The notes beneath the pieces were generated by a model. The model made no database searches and had not been told where the DNA came from. It was given only the letters and a program-made list of their open reading frames with translations. Below are positions 6,933 to 14,396 of a stretch of 25,915 bases of DNA, one piece after another (within the stretch, counting starts at the first letter, position 1; the number at the start of each line of letters is the position of its first letter). The stretch is from a virus: the IMG/VR virus record IMGVR_UViG_3300044641_003672, positions 1 to 25,915 of that record, one strand, 5' to 3'. The translations under genes were made by a program, and so were the position numbers.

Positions 6933-7899
6933 AGTAGCACTTATAACAGGAATAAATGGACAAGACGGATCGTACCTAGCTGAGTTACTGTTAGAGAAAG
7001 GCTATGAAGTTTGGGGAACAGTAAAGAGAAATTCTGTTGCTGAGAACCAAACAGCAAGATTGGATAGTGTGTATGATAAAATTAAATTAGAGTACGCCGA
7101 TTTAACAGATCTAGCATCCCTACTAAGGGTAGTTGCAAAGGTACAGCCGGATGAACTATACAACCTAGCAGCACAGTCACATGTTAGGATATCTTTCGAT
7201 CAACCACTATATACAGCCAACGCAACAGGAATAGGTACACTAAATGTACTCGAAGCAGTAAGACTAATATCACCTAGTACAAGAGTATACCAGGCATCAT
7301 CTTCGGAAATGTTTGGAAACAGTATTGATGAGGATAGATTTCAAAGAGAAACTACACCACTCAATCCAGTATCACCTTACGGATGTGCTAAGGTATTTGC
7401 ATATAATATTAGTAGAAATTACCGTAACTCCTATAAGATGTACGTATCAAACGGTATATTATTCAATCATGAATCACCTCGTAGAGGTACAAACTTTGTT
7501 ACAAATAAAGTATGTAAGGAAGCTGTTAAGATTAAGTTAGGTTTATCAAATGAACTAAAGCTAGGAAACTTAGATGCTACAAGAGACTGGGGACATGCTA
7601 AGGATTATGTTTATGCAATGTGGTTAATACTTCAACAAGATAAACCAGATGACTTTGTTTGCTCAACAGGAATATCACACTCAGTGCAAGAGTTATGTGA
7701 GTATGTATTTGGTAAGCTAGAGCTAGATTGGAAGCAATATGTTAAGCAGGACGAGAAGTTCTTACGGCCAGAAGAGTTACATGACTTAAAGGGAGATTGT
7801 TCTAAGCTAATTAAAGCAACAGGCTGGAAGCATGAGTACACTTTTCAAAGTATGCTAGATGAGATGATTGAGTATTGGGAAAATTATTATAAAAAATAG
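6919..7899 (+). CDS. gmd: GDP-mannose 4,6-dehydratase
   Basis: This 326-residue SDR converts GDP-D-mannose to GDP-4-keto-6-deoxymannose, the substrate of the overlapping fcl product. The NADP-binding loop is TGINGQDGSYLAE (residues 10-22). Family blocks include YNLAAQSHV, the catalytic SSSEMFG (Glu130), Tyr154-x3-Lys158 in YGCAK, NHESPRRG and DWGHAKDYV. The catalytic Thr of the usual STSE motif is Ser128 here, a conservative change that should still work. Compared with bacterial Gmd (about 345-370 residues) it is slightly compact. The final Lys-Lys-stop codons run directly into the next promoter: TAG is followed by TTGC. Confidence 0.93.
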   Translation: MQESKVALITGINGQDGSYLAELLLEKGYEVWGTVKRNSVAENQTARLDSVYDKIKLEYADLTDLASLLRVVAKVQPDELYNLAAQSHVRISFDQPLYTANATGIGTLNVLEAVRLISPSTRVYQASSSEMFGNSIDEDRFQRETTPLNPVSPYGCAKVFAYNISRNYRNSYKMYVSNGILFNHESPRRGTNFVTNKVCKEAVKIKLGLSNELKLGNLDATRDWGHAKDYVYAMWLILQQDKPDDFVCSTGISHSVQELCEYVFGKLELDWKQYVKQDEKFLRPEELHDLKGDCSKLIKATGWKHEYTFQSMLDEMIEYWENYYKK

Positions 7900-7930
7900 T
7901 TGCATTCTATAGAAACATTCCCTATATTAG
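7900..7930 (+). promoter_or_regulatory. Promoter before the E1-like aminotransferase-fold gene
   Basis: TTGC at 7900-7903 is followed, 23 bases from its first T, by TATATTAG at 7923-7930. It begins at the base after the gmd stop codon, behind a run of six A. The next ATG (7963) leaves a leader of roughly 25-30 bases. It would start a second transcription unit inside the glycan cassette. Confidence 0.6.
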
Positions 7931-7962
7931 TAGAATAAATAAGTATAACATAAACTATAAAA

Positions 7963-9249
7963 ATGATTAAATTAGAAGACATTCAAACCTTAGTAGGTAA
8001 TCACGTATCACCTTACATTTACAATGCTAAAGCATTTAAACCAGGAGAGACACCCATATACTACTCAGGACCTTATTGGGACAATAAAGAAACAGAAGCT
8101 GCTATTAATGCATTTCTAAATGGAAGATGGATTACTACTGGAGAGAATGTTTTTAAGTTTGAAAGACTTTTCGGTAAGAGATTCAACTCCAAGTTCAACC
8201 TAATGGTCAACTCAGGATCATCAGCTAATCTAGTACTTATAGCAGCACTAAAGAGAAGATTCAACTGGGCGGATGATGACGAGGTAATTGTATCTCCTGT
8301 AGGATTTGCAACAACTGTATCGGTACTATATCAAAATAGATTGAAGCCAGTCTTTATTGATATTGAATGGGATACTCTAAACTTTGATTTAGATGAACTT
8401 GAAAGAAAGATCACTCCTCGTACTAAAGCAATATTCGTATCACCTGTACTAGGAAATCCACCAGACTTTGATAGATTGTTAGCAATTTGTGAAAAGTATG
8501 ATATAAAACTAGTAGGAGATAATTGTGATAGTTTAGGATCTAAATGGGATGGAAAGTACCTAAATGAGTATTACGTAGCATTTTCTAATTCATTCTACCC
8601 AGCACATCACATCTCAACAGGAGAAGGTGGAATGGTTTGCACCAATGATGAAGAGTTAAAAAAACTAATGATGAGTATTGCTTGGTGGGGTAGAGATTGC
8701 TACTGTGTAGGAGCAGCCAATCTAGCTTCATGTGGTACTTGTGGTAAGCGATTTGATAAATGGTTAGAGTCGTATGATGGAATTATTGACCATAAGTATG
8801 TTTTCTCTGAAATGGGATACAACTTGAAGCCATTAGACTTACAAGGTGCAATAGGAATAGAGCAAATAAAAAAGCTAGACGAGATTGAAGCTAATCGTAA
8901 AACTTCAAAAGAAACTTTAGAGAAGATATTCACAGATAATATTAAAGGCATTAGGGTACCTAAAACTTTAGATAAAGCAGATCCTTGTTGGTTTGGAACT
9001 CCATTCATATGTGAAGAGCCAGGCCTAAAGCATAGACTAGTTCAGTACTTAGAAGATAATAATATCCAGACAAGAAACTATTTTGCAGGAAACATTTTAC
9101 TACATCCAGGATACAGCTTCCTAGATAACGCAAAAGATTATCCAGAAGCAAATAAAGTATTAGATACTGTGTTCTTTATCGGAGCAGCACCTCACTATAC
9201 TCAACCAGTTTTTGATTACATAGAAGAAGTTATTAAAAAGTTTAAATGA
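7963..9249 (+). CDS. PLP-dependent sugar 3-dehydratase of the E1/RfbH type (DegT/DnrJ/EryC1/StrS fold)
   Basis: This 428-residue protein has the DegT fold, but the PLP-binding lysine is replaced by His215 in FYPAHHISTGEGG (residues 211-223). That is the hallmark of the 3-dehydratases RfbH/E1 and ColD. Asp186 (GDNCDSLGS) would bind the PLP ring nitrogen. Cys188 is separated by 57 residues from Cys246, with Cys248 (WGRDCYC) and Cys257/Cys260 (SCGTCGKRF) further on. This resembles the [2Fe-2S] ligand set of E1 (C-x57-C-x1-C-x7-C), with a few extra residues before the last cysteine. E1 removes the C3 hydroxyl of a 4-keto-6-deoxy sugar and needs an electron-donating reductase, which is not seen here. 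The Gmd product is a possible substrate. True aminotransferase activity is unlikely. Confidence 0.85.
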   Translation: MIKLEDIQTLVGNHVSPYIYNAKAFKPGETPIYYSGPYWDNKETEAAINAFLNGRWITTGENVFKFERLFGKRFNSKFNLMVNSGSSANLVLIAALKRRFNWADDDEVIVSPVGFATTVSVLYQNRLKPVFIDIEWDTLNFDLDELERKITPRTKAIFVSPVLGNPPDFDRLLAICEKYDIKLVGDNCDSLGSKWDGKYLNEYYVAFSNSFYPAHHISTGEGGMVCTNDEELKKLMMSIAWWGRDCYCVGAANLASCGTCGKRFDKWLESYDGIIDHKYVFSEMGYNLKPLDLQGAIGIEQIKKLDEIEANRKTSKETLEKIFTDNIKGIRVPKTLDKADPCWFGTPFICEEPGLKHRLVQYLEDNNIQTRNYFAGNILLHPGYSFLDNAKDYPEANKVLDTVFFIGAAPHYTQPVFDYIEEVIKKFK

Positions 9250-9968
9250 GAATAGTAGTATTAGGGGATGGACTATTAGGTTCTGAGCTAGTAAAACAAA
9301 CAGGCTGGGAGTATCTTTCAAGAAAGAAAGATGGTTTTGATATAACACAAGATGAAAAGTTTAATGATTATTTTATTGAGAATCATCACGGTGTTGTATT
9401 TACTACCAAGTATGATGTAGTGCTTAATTGCATAGCTTGCACAGATACGTATTCAGACAATAGGGATATACATTGGGATGTAAACTACAGAAGTGTGGTA
9501 AACCTTTCTAATTTTTGTACAAACAATAAAATAAAACTAGTTCATATCTCAACCGATTACGTATACACTAATTCAGAAAGTATGGCTAGTGAAGATGCTG
9601 TACCAGTTCATGGAGCTAATTGGTATAGTTATACAAAATTATTAGGAGATAGCTATGTACAACTGAACCCAGACCACCTAGTTCTTAGAGAGACTCATAA
9701 AGAAACTCCATTTAAGTATCCAGGAGCATGGATTAATCAAGTAGGTAATTTCGATTACATAGATACTATTGTAAAAATAGTAATAGACCTAACCAAGCAT
9801 AATGCAAAAGGACTTTACAACGTAGGTACTGAGTTAAAGAATATGTTAGAGTTGGCAAGCAGGACAAAGCCTGATGTATTACCAATACTTTCACAAGACA
9901 AAAGAGTACCGACAGACGTAAGTATGAATGTTACAAAGTTAAAAAATTTCTATGATAACATACAGTAA
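9246..9968 (+). CDS. Short RmlD-like NAD(P)-dependent sugar reductase (SDR)
   Basis: This 240-residue SDR resembles dTDP-4-dehydrorhamnose reductase. The glycine loop is LGDGLLGSEL (residues 6-15). STDYVY (Ser102, Thr103) and the Tyr127-x3-Lys131 catalytic pair in YSYTK are present. Known RmlD proteins are nearer 290-300 residues, so the substrate-binding C-terminal part is reduced. It overlaps the E1-like gene by 4 bases, so it may reduce the 4-keto group of that enzyme's product. No RmlA, RmlB or RmlC is present, which argues against dTDP-rhamnose itself. Confidence 0.75.
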   Translation: MRIVVLGDGLLGSELVKQTGWEYLSRKKDGFDITQDEKFNDYFIENHHGVVFTTKYDVVLNCIACTDTYSDNRDIHWDVNYRSVVNLSNFCTNNKIKLVHISTDYVYTNSESMASEDAVPVHGANWYSYTKLLGDSYVQLNPDHLVLRETHKETPFKYPGAWINQVGNFDYIDTIVKIVIDLTKHNAKGLYNVGTELKNMLELASRTKPDVLPILSQDKRVPTDVSMNVTKLKNFYDNIQ

Positions 9969-10782
9969 GATAGGGCACTTTGGAAGACTTGGTAATCAAC
10001 TCTTTCAATTTGCATCTACATATGGAATAGCTAAGAAGCAAGGATATGGAGTAGCTTTTCCTTTAGAAAATATAGAACAGCCATCTATAGAAGATTTTAA
10101 AGATGGAATTACTAGAAAAATTACCTTTGATATTCCTAAAGCATTTATACTAGAAGAAGGATTAGTACTTCCAGGAAAGGATATACAAGCCGCATACACA
10201 GTTCAAGAACCTTCCTTTCACTTCTCAGAAGAATTATTTACAATTCCTGATGATTGTGATATGAACGGATACTATCAAAGTGAAAAATACTTTAAGCATG
10301 TAGAGGAGGAACTAAGAAAGGTTCTAACTTTTAAAGAAGAAATCTACAAAAAAGCTTCTGAGATTTATTCTCAAATAAAATACAGTACAGTAAGTATTCA
10401 CATAAGACGAGGAGATTACTTAGGACTAGAGCAATTTCATCCAGTATGTTCACCAGAGTATTATCAAGAAGCATTATCAAATTTTACAGATGACAGTTAT
10501 CAATTCTTAATATTCTCTGACGATATGCCATATTGTCAAGATTTATTTGGAGATCAAGAAAATATTTCGTATATTAGTACTAATGATGCATTTGTTGACT
10601 TATGCTTAATGTCCCTATGTGATCACAATATAATAGCAAATAGCTCATTTAGCTGGTGGGGTGCTTGGTTAAATACCAATCAAGACAAGAGAGTAATAGC
10701 TCCAAAGAAATGGTTCGGAACAGCTTACAACAATGTACATAACACAAAAGACTTATACTGCGATAAATGGATACAACTATAA
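9952..10782 (+). CDS. GT11-family fucosyltransferase (alpha-1,2-type)
   Basis: This 276-residue protein carries the family 11 motifs: GRLGNQLFQFA at residues 11-21, the GDP-fucose-binding HIRRGDY at 150-156 and SSFSWWGAWL at 231-240. GT11 enzymes transfer L-fucose from GDP-fucose, usually in alpha-1,2 linkage to galactose. Length is normal for bacterial members (about 270-300). Its presence 2 kb downstream of fcl and gmd means that donor synthesis and use are encoded together. It overlaps the RmlD-like gene by 17 bases and the following GT2 fusion by 16 bases. No signal or membrane segment is visible, so it should act in the cytoplasm. Confidence 0.9.
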   Translation: MITYSKIGHFGRLGNQLFQFASTYGIAKKQGYGVAFPLENIEQPSIEDFKDGITRKITFDIPKAFILEEGLVLPGKDIQAAYTVQEPSFHFSEELFTIPDDCDMNGYYQSEKYFKHVEEELRKVLTFKEEIYKKASEIYSQIKYSTVSIHIRRGDYLGLEQFHPVCSPEYYQEALSNFTDDSYQFLIFSDDMPYCQDLFGDQENISYISTNDAFVDLCLMSLCDHNIIANSSFSWWGAWLNTNQDKRVIAPKKWFGTAYNNVHNTKDLYCDKWIQL

Positions 10783-12809
10783 AACCTTTCTTTAGTATTG
10801 CAATACCTTGCTGGGGGATAAAAGGTAAAGGAGTAGAGTATTTAGAATACTCTTTCAACATACTAGCTCAACAAACATTTACAGACTTTAACATAATTAT
10901 CTCAGATCATAGTATAGATAATGATATAAAGAATCTATGTGAAGATTGGTCAACCTTGCTAAATATTAAGTATATTAAGAACGATATAGGTAGAGGTAAT
11001 ATAGCACCTAACCTAAATGTTGCAATTAATCACTCAGACGGAAAGTATATTAAAATACTTTTTCAAGATGACTTTCTATATGACGTAGACTCTCTTGAAA
11101 ACATCCACACAGCTATACAGAAAGACTTAGAAAAAAGTTGGCTTATTACAGCATGTACACATACTAGGGATTGTATAAATTTATATGATACAATGATACC
11201 TTTCTATCACGATAGAATACATGAAGGTATTAATACAATAAGTTGTCCAACAGTTTTAACTATTAAGAATAACAATCCACTACTGTTTGATGAATCACTT
11301 AATTGGCTAGTAGACGTAGAATATTATAAACGACTATTCAATACATACGGAGATCCAATAGTAGTGAGTGAAGTTTGTGCAGTAAACAGAGATGCAGAGA
11401 TTAGAACCACAAACCTTATATCGGAAGCTCAGAAGCAAGAAGAGACTGTAAGGGTAACCAAAATGTACAGTCAAGTGCTAGATCTGTCTAGAGTGACACT
11501 TATAGCCGTTACATCTGTTAGGTTAGAGGATCATGTAAAGGCATTGGAGTATAGTGCAAGAAATATTGAATTTGGTGCTATTAAGATTGTGTCTGATGTT
11601 GAGCCTGAGAACTTACCGTCCTATATTACGTATGAGCACATAGATAAGATCTCCAACATAGATGAGTGGAACTATGCAATGATCTACAAACTAGGGCAGT
11701 ACATTGACACAGAGTTTGCAATGATAGTTCACGATGATGGATTTATAATAAACCCTCAATCATGGAGACCAGAATTCTTCAACTACGACTACATAGGAGC
11801 ACCATGGCCTCTACCTTATGACAATTATTCATACAGAGATACTAACGGAGAGTTAATAAGAGTTGGAAATAGTGTATCCCTAAGAAGTAAGAAGCTGATA
11901 GATCTTCCAAATGTATTGAACATGGAATGGAAGTCATTCCACGGACTGTATAGTGAAGATGGGTTTATATGTGTAAACAATAGGCACATCTACAAAGAGC
12001 ATGGATGTAAGTTTGCAGATATTGATGTAGCTAAATATTTTTCTCACGAAACACCTCTACCAGAGACTGCAGGTATCACACCATTTGCCTTTCATGGTAG
12101 GAATAGTTTACCTTACAAAAAGATAATGGTAGATAAGTCTCCTACAAAAGAGTTAGTAATAGCAGCATACGACAAGGACCTTTCTTGGACAGGAGGAGTG
12201 AACAGCGACGTAAGAAGAACAGTGTACAGAAAAGGCTCACAAGCTATAGACTCTTCTGAAATAGTAATAGAGCAAAATGTAGGTAGATGTGTACATTCCT
12301 TCTTCAATCACATCTACACCAGGTACGATAGTTTATCAGATTATACTTTCTTTGCACAAGACTATCCTTTTGATCATTGGGGTAACCTACTTGAAATATT
12401 AAATGGACCTGTAGAGGATTATAGAAATAAAGCATCCTTGGTAATTGATGGGTACTATGGGTACCATAACAATACATTAGGCACAGCCTGGCAATTGCAA
12501 CAAACAGCACAATTTACATACGGGGGAACCCTATGGTGTTTGAGCAACGGACATCCTCATGATACAAATCCGGACATAAACGTAGATAAGTATTGGGAGT
12601 TGTTGTTCGAAGAACCCACACCTTCTGTATATGAATTTATGCCAGGTGGACATTTTATAATAACAAAACAACAAATACTTGCACGACCAAGAGAATTCTA
12701 CAAAAAGATAGTAGATTTGCTTTTGCAAGAAGAAGTAGCTCCATGGTTGGTGGAACGACTAGAATGTTATATCTTTGATAATAAGTATAAAATAAAACAA
12801 ATAAACTAA
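10767..12809 (+). CDS. Three-domain protein: GT2 + DUF5672 + DUF3431-like
   Basis: This 680-residue protein is a fusion. Residues 1 to about 230 form a GT2 domain, with opening FFSIAIPCWG and a QDD metal motif at 100-102. Residues about 240-450 match DUF5672, a family linked to glycan synthesis, with HDDGF at 322-326, GAPWP at 344-348 and VGNSVSLRSKKL at 367-378. Residues about 460-675 resemble DUF3431: DLSWTGG, then NVGRCVHSFFNHI at 504-516, a FFAQDYPFDHWGN segment, and ARPREFY near 639-645. All three families are associated with sugar transfer, so this may add several sugars processively. It is soluble by sequence. Its acceptor is unknown. The DUF3431 call is the least certain of the three. 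Confidence 0.75.
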   Translation: MDTTIKPFFSIAIPCWGIKGKGVEYLEYSFNILAQQTFTDFNIIISDHSIDNDIKNLCEDWSTLLNIKYIKNDIGRGNIAPNLNVAINHSDGKYIKILFQDDFLYDVDSLENIHTAIQKDLEKSWLITACTHTRDCINLYDTMIPFYHDRIHEGINTISCPTVLTIKNNNPLLFDESLNWLVDVEYYKRLFNTYGDPIVVSEVCAVNRDAEIRTTNLISEAQKQEETVRVTKMYSQVLDLSRVTLIAVTSVRLEDHVKALEYSARNIEFGAIKIVSDVEPENLPSYITYEHIDKISNIDEWNYAMIYKLGQYIDTEFAMIVHDDGFIINPQSWRPEFFNYDYIGAPWPLPYDNYSYRDTNGELIRVGNSVSLRSKKLIDLPNVLNMEWKSFHGLYSEDGFICVNNRHIYKEHGCKFADIDVAKYFSHETPLPETAGITPFAFHGRNSLPYKKIMVDKSPTKELVIAAYDKDLSWTGGVNSDVRRTVYRKGSQAIDSSEIVIEQNVGRCVHSFFNHIYTRYDSLSDYTFFAQDYPFDHWGNLLEILNGPVEDYRNKASLVIDGYYGYHNNTLGTAWQLQQTAQFTYGGTLWCLSNGHPHDTNPDINVDKYWELLFEEPTPSVYEFMPGGHFIITKQQILARPREFYKKIVDLLLQEEVAPWLVERLECYIFDNKYKIKQIN

Positions 12810-12810
12810 T

Positions 12811-13623
12811 ATGAATAATAAAAAAAAGATAGCATTAGTAACAATGGCTAAGGATGAGGATCTATATTTACAGGAGTGGATAGATTACCATTTGAAATTA
12901 GGATTCGATGATATATTTATCTACCAAAATAACTGGACATTCAACAACCAGAAACCAGACGACCGTGTGCACTTTTTAGAATGGAACATAGACACGCCAA
13001 ACCCATTCTCTGAGACCCCTTGGCTCTCAAACAGAATCGCCATGTGCTACAATCAGTTTGGGCAAACCCACTACGATGAGTTTGAGTGGGCAGCTTTCTT
13101 CGATGTAGATGGATTTCTAGTACTGAAACAAACGAATGACGTTAAGGAGTTTATTGCCGATTTTGACGATGTTCCTCAAAAGCAGGTTATAATAAATCTA
13201 GCACACTTTGGAGACAACGGTCATACAGAATTTGATCCAAACAATGCAAGTCTACTAGAAAGATTTACCAAAAGGTGGGGAGAGCCCTACACCCACACAT
13301 ACTACCAAGTTGCACCAATCTGCAAACTACACAAAGATTTCGATGGACACAGTGTTCACATGCTACATGGTCCAGATTGGATTGACGTAGATGGAGTAGT
13401 GGGTAACGGACCAGGAACTATCCATAATTGTACAAGAAATGTATCCTACGATAAAGCACAAATTAACCACTACTATACAAAAACTTGGCCTGAGTGGCAG
13501 ACGAAGTGTAGTAAATCTCGACCTGAGGCAGATAGTTTAAGAACTTCCGTTGATTTATTTGACTCTCACAACCATAATGATGTAGAGGATCTACACGCTT
13601 TAAATTTCTTTAAAAGTAATTAA
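12811..13623 (+). CDS. Glycosyltransferase, GT92/Glyco_tranf_2_4-like
   Basis: This 270-residue protein begins with the signature KIALVTMAKDEDLYLQEWID (about residues 6-25) and a HLKLGFDDIFIYQNN stretch. This is the nucleotide-binding start of the Glyco_tranf_2_4/GT92 group. The metal motif is DVDGF at residues 98-102, inside FFDVDGFLVL. A HSVHMLHGPDW segment and a NHYYTKTWPEW segment in the second half are typical of the group. In GT92 proteins the sugar is often galactose, with fucose a known acceptor in animals; that specificity should not be assumed here. It starts 1 base after the stop of the fusion gene. Confidence 0.8.
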   Translation: MNNKKKIALVTMAKDEDLYLQEWIDYHLKLGFDDIFIYQNNWTFNNQKPDDRVHFLEWNIDTPNPFSETPWLSNRIAMCYNQFGQTHYDEFEWAAFFDVDGFLVLKQTNDVKEFIADFDDVPQKQVIINLAHFGDNGHTEFDPNNASLLERFTKRWGEPYTHTYYQVAPICKLHKDFDGHSVHMLHGPDWIDVDGVVGNGPGTIHNCTRNVSYDKAQINHYYTKTWPEWQTKCSKSRPEADSLRTSVDLFDSHNHNDVEDLHALNFFKSN

Positions 13624-13635
13624 AATTTTAGAATT

Positions 13636-14373
13636 ATGAATATTGTAAATACAGATTTAGACATACAAAAAATTAATAATCCATATGATGTATGGGTTAT
13701 TGATAATTTTCTAAAGGAAGATATACTTGAGAATATTATACAAACATGGCCATCCTACGAAAATGAAAACTGGTACACAGGACATGCTATGGTAGGTGGT
13801 AAAAAAAATATACTGGAACAAGGAATGAAAGGCATCAGTAAGGTTGAAAACATGCCTCAGTATATAAAAGAAGTAGTCCAGTATTTACACTCAGAGGACT
13901 TCACCGATAAGATAGGAAAACTCCTAGAAGTACCAGGATTAGTTCCAGATAAGGCAATGAGGTGGTCAGGTATGAGAAGTATGCCGTCTGGCTCTTATCA
14001 ACTAATTCATAGTGATGCAAGGAAGTCTCCTGAAACAGGTTTAAGAAAAGAAATAACTTGTTTACTGTATTTGAATAAGGGTTACGACAAACGAACTAAC
14101 GAAGGTTGTTTAGAAATTTGGAATGATGATATGACTATTCGCACTCACGAAATAGAGCCTACTTGTAATAGGTTGGTGGCATTCCTAAATAGTGATACTT
14201 CCTACCACGGAGTTCCGCTTGTAAAAGCTGATAGAAAGTTTATTACATTCTCTATTCTAAAACAAGGTAGTACTGCTGAGCGATCTAAAGCATTGTTTGT
14301 TGCAAGACCTACAGATTCTTCGGAAGTTAGAGTAGAGGGTATTAAGAGATCTCAAGTAGGAGATATTGGTTAA
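13636..14373 (+). CDS. 2-oxoglutarate/Fe(II)-dependent dioxygenase, prolyl-hydroxylase-like
   Basis: This 245-residue protein has the facial triad of the family: His125 and Asp127 in LIHSDARKS, and the distal His191 in SYHGV. Arg200 in DRKFITFS would hold 2-oxoglutarate. CLLYLNKGY and GCLEIWND (about 142-164) fit the double-stranded beta-helix of 2OG-FeII_Oxy_3 (prolyl 4-hydroxylase superfamily). Such enzymes hydroxylate proline, asparagine, sugars or bases using O2. It stands between glycosyltransferase and amino-sugar genes, which suggests it modifies the glycan or creates the hydroxyl used for attachment. It does not carry TET/JBP-type hallmarks that I can see, so base oxidation is less favoured. 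The C-terminal 35 residues look like a flexible tail. Confidence 0.85.
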   Translation: MNIVNTDLDIQKINNPYDVWVIDNFLKEDILENIIQTWPSYENENWYTGHAMVGGKKNILEQGMKGISKVENMPQYIKEVVQYLHSEDFTDKIGKLLEVPGLVPDKAMRWSGMRSMPSGSYQLIHSDARKSPETGLRKEITCLLYLNKGYDKRTNEGCLEIWNDDMTIRTHEIEPTCNRLVAFLNSDTSYHGVPLVKADRKFITFSILKQGSTAERSKALFVARPTDSSEVRVEGIKRSQVGDIG

Positions 14374-14396
14374 CTAATTAAAGAGATATAAAAAAT

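Noticed and set aside
7313-7540. Plus-strand frame inside gmd
   Set aside because: It is wholly contained in a strongly conserved gene in another frame, with no recognisable features.
9246-9968. dTDP-rhamnose pathway
   Set aside because: Only an RmlD-like reductase is present; RmlA, RmlB and RmlC are missing from the window, and the neighbours work on GDP sugars.
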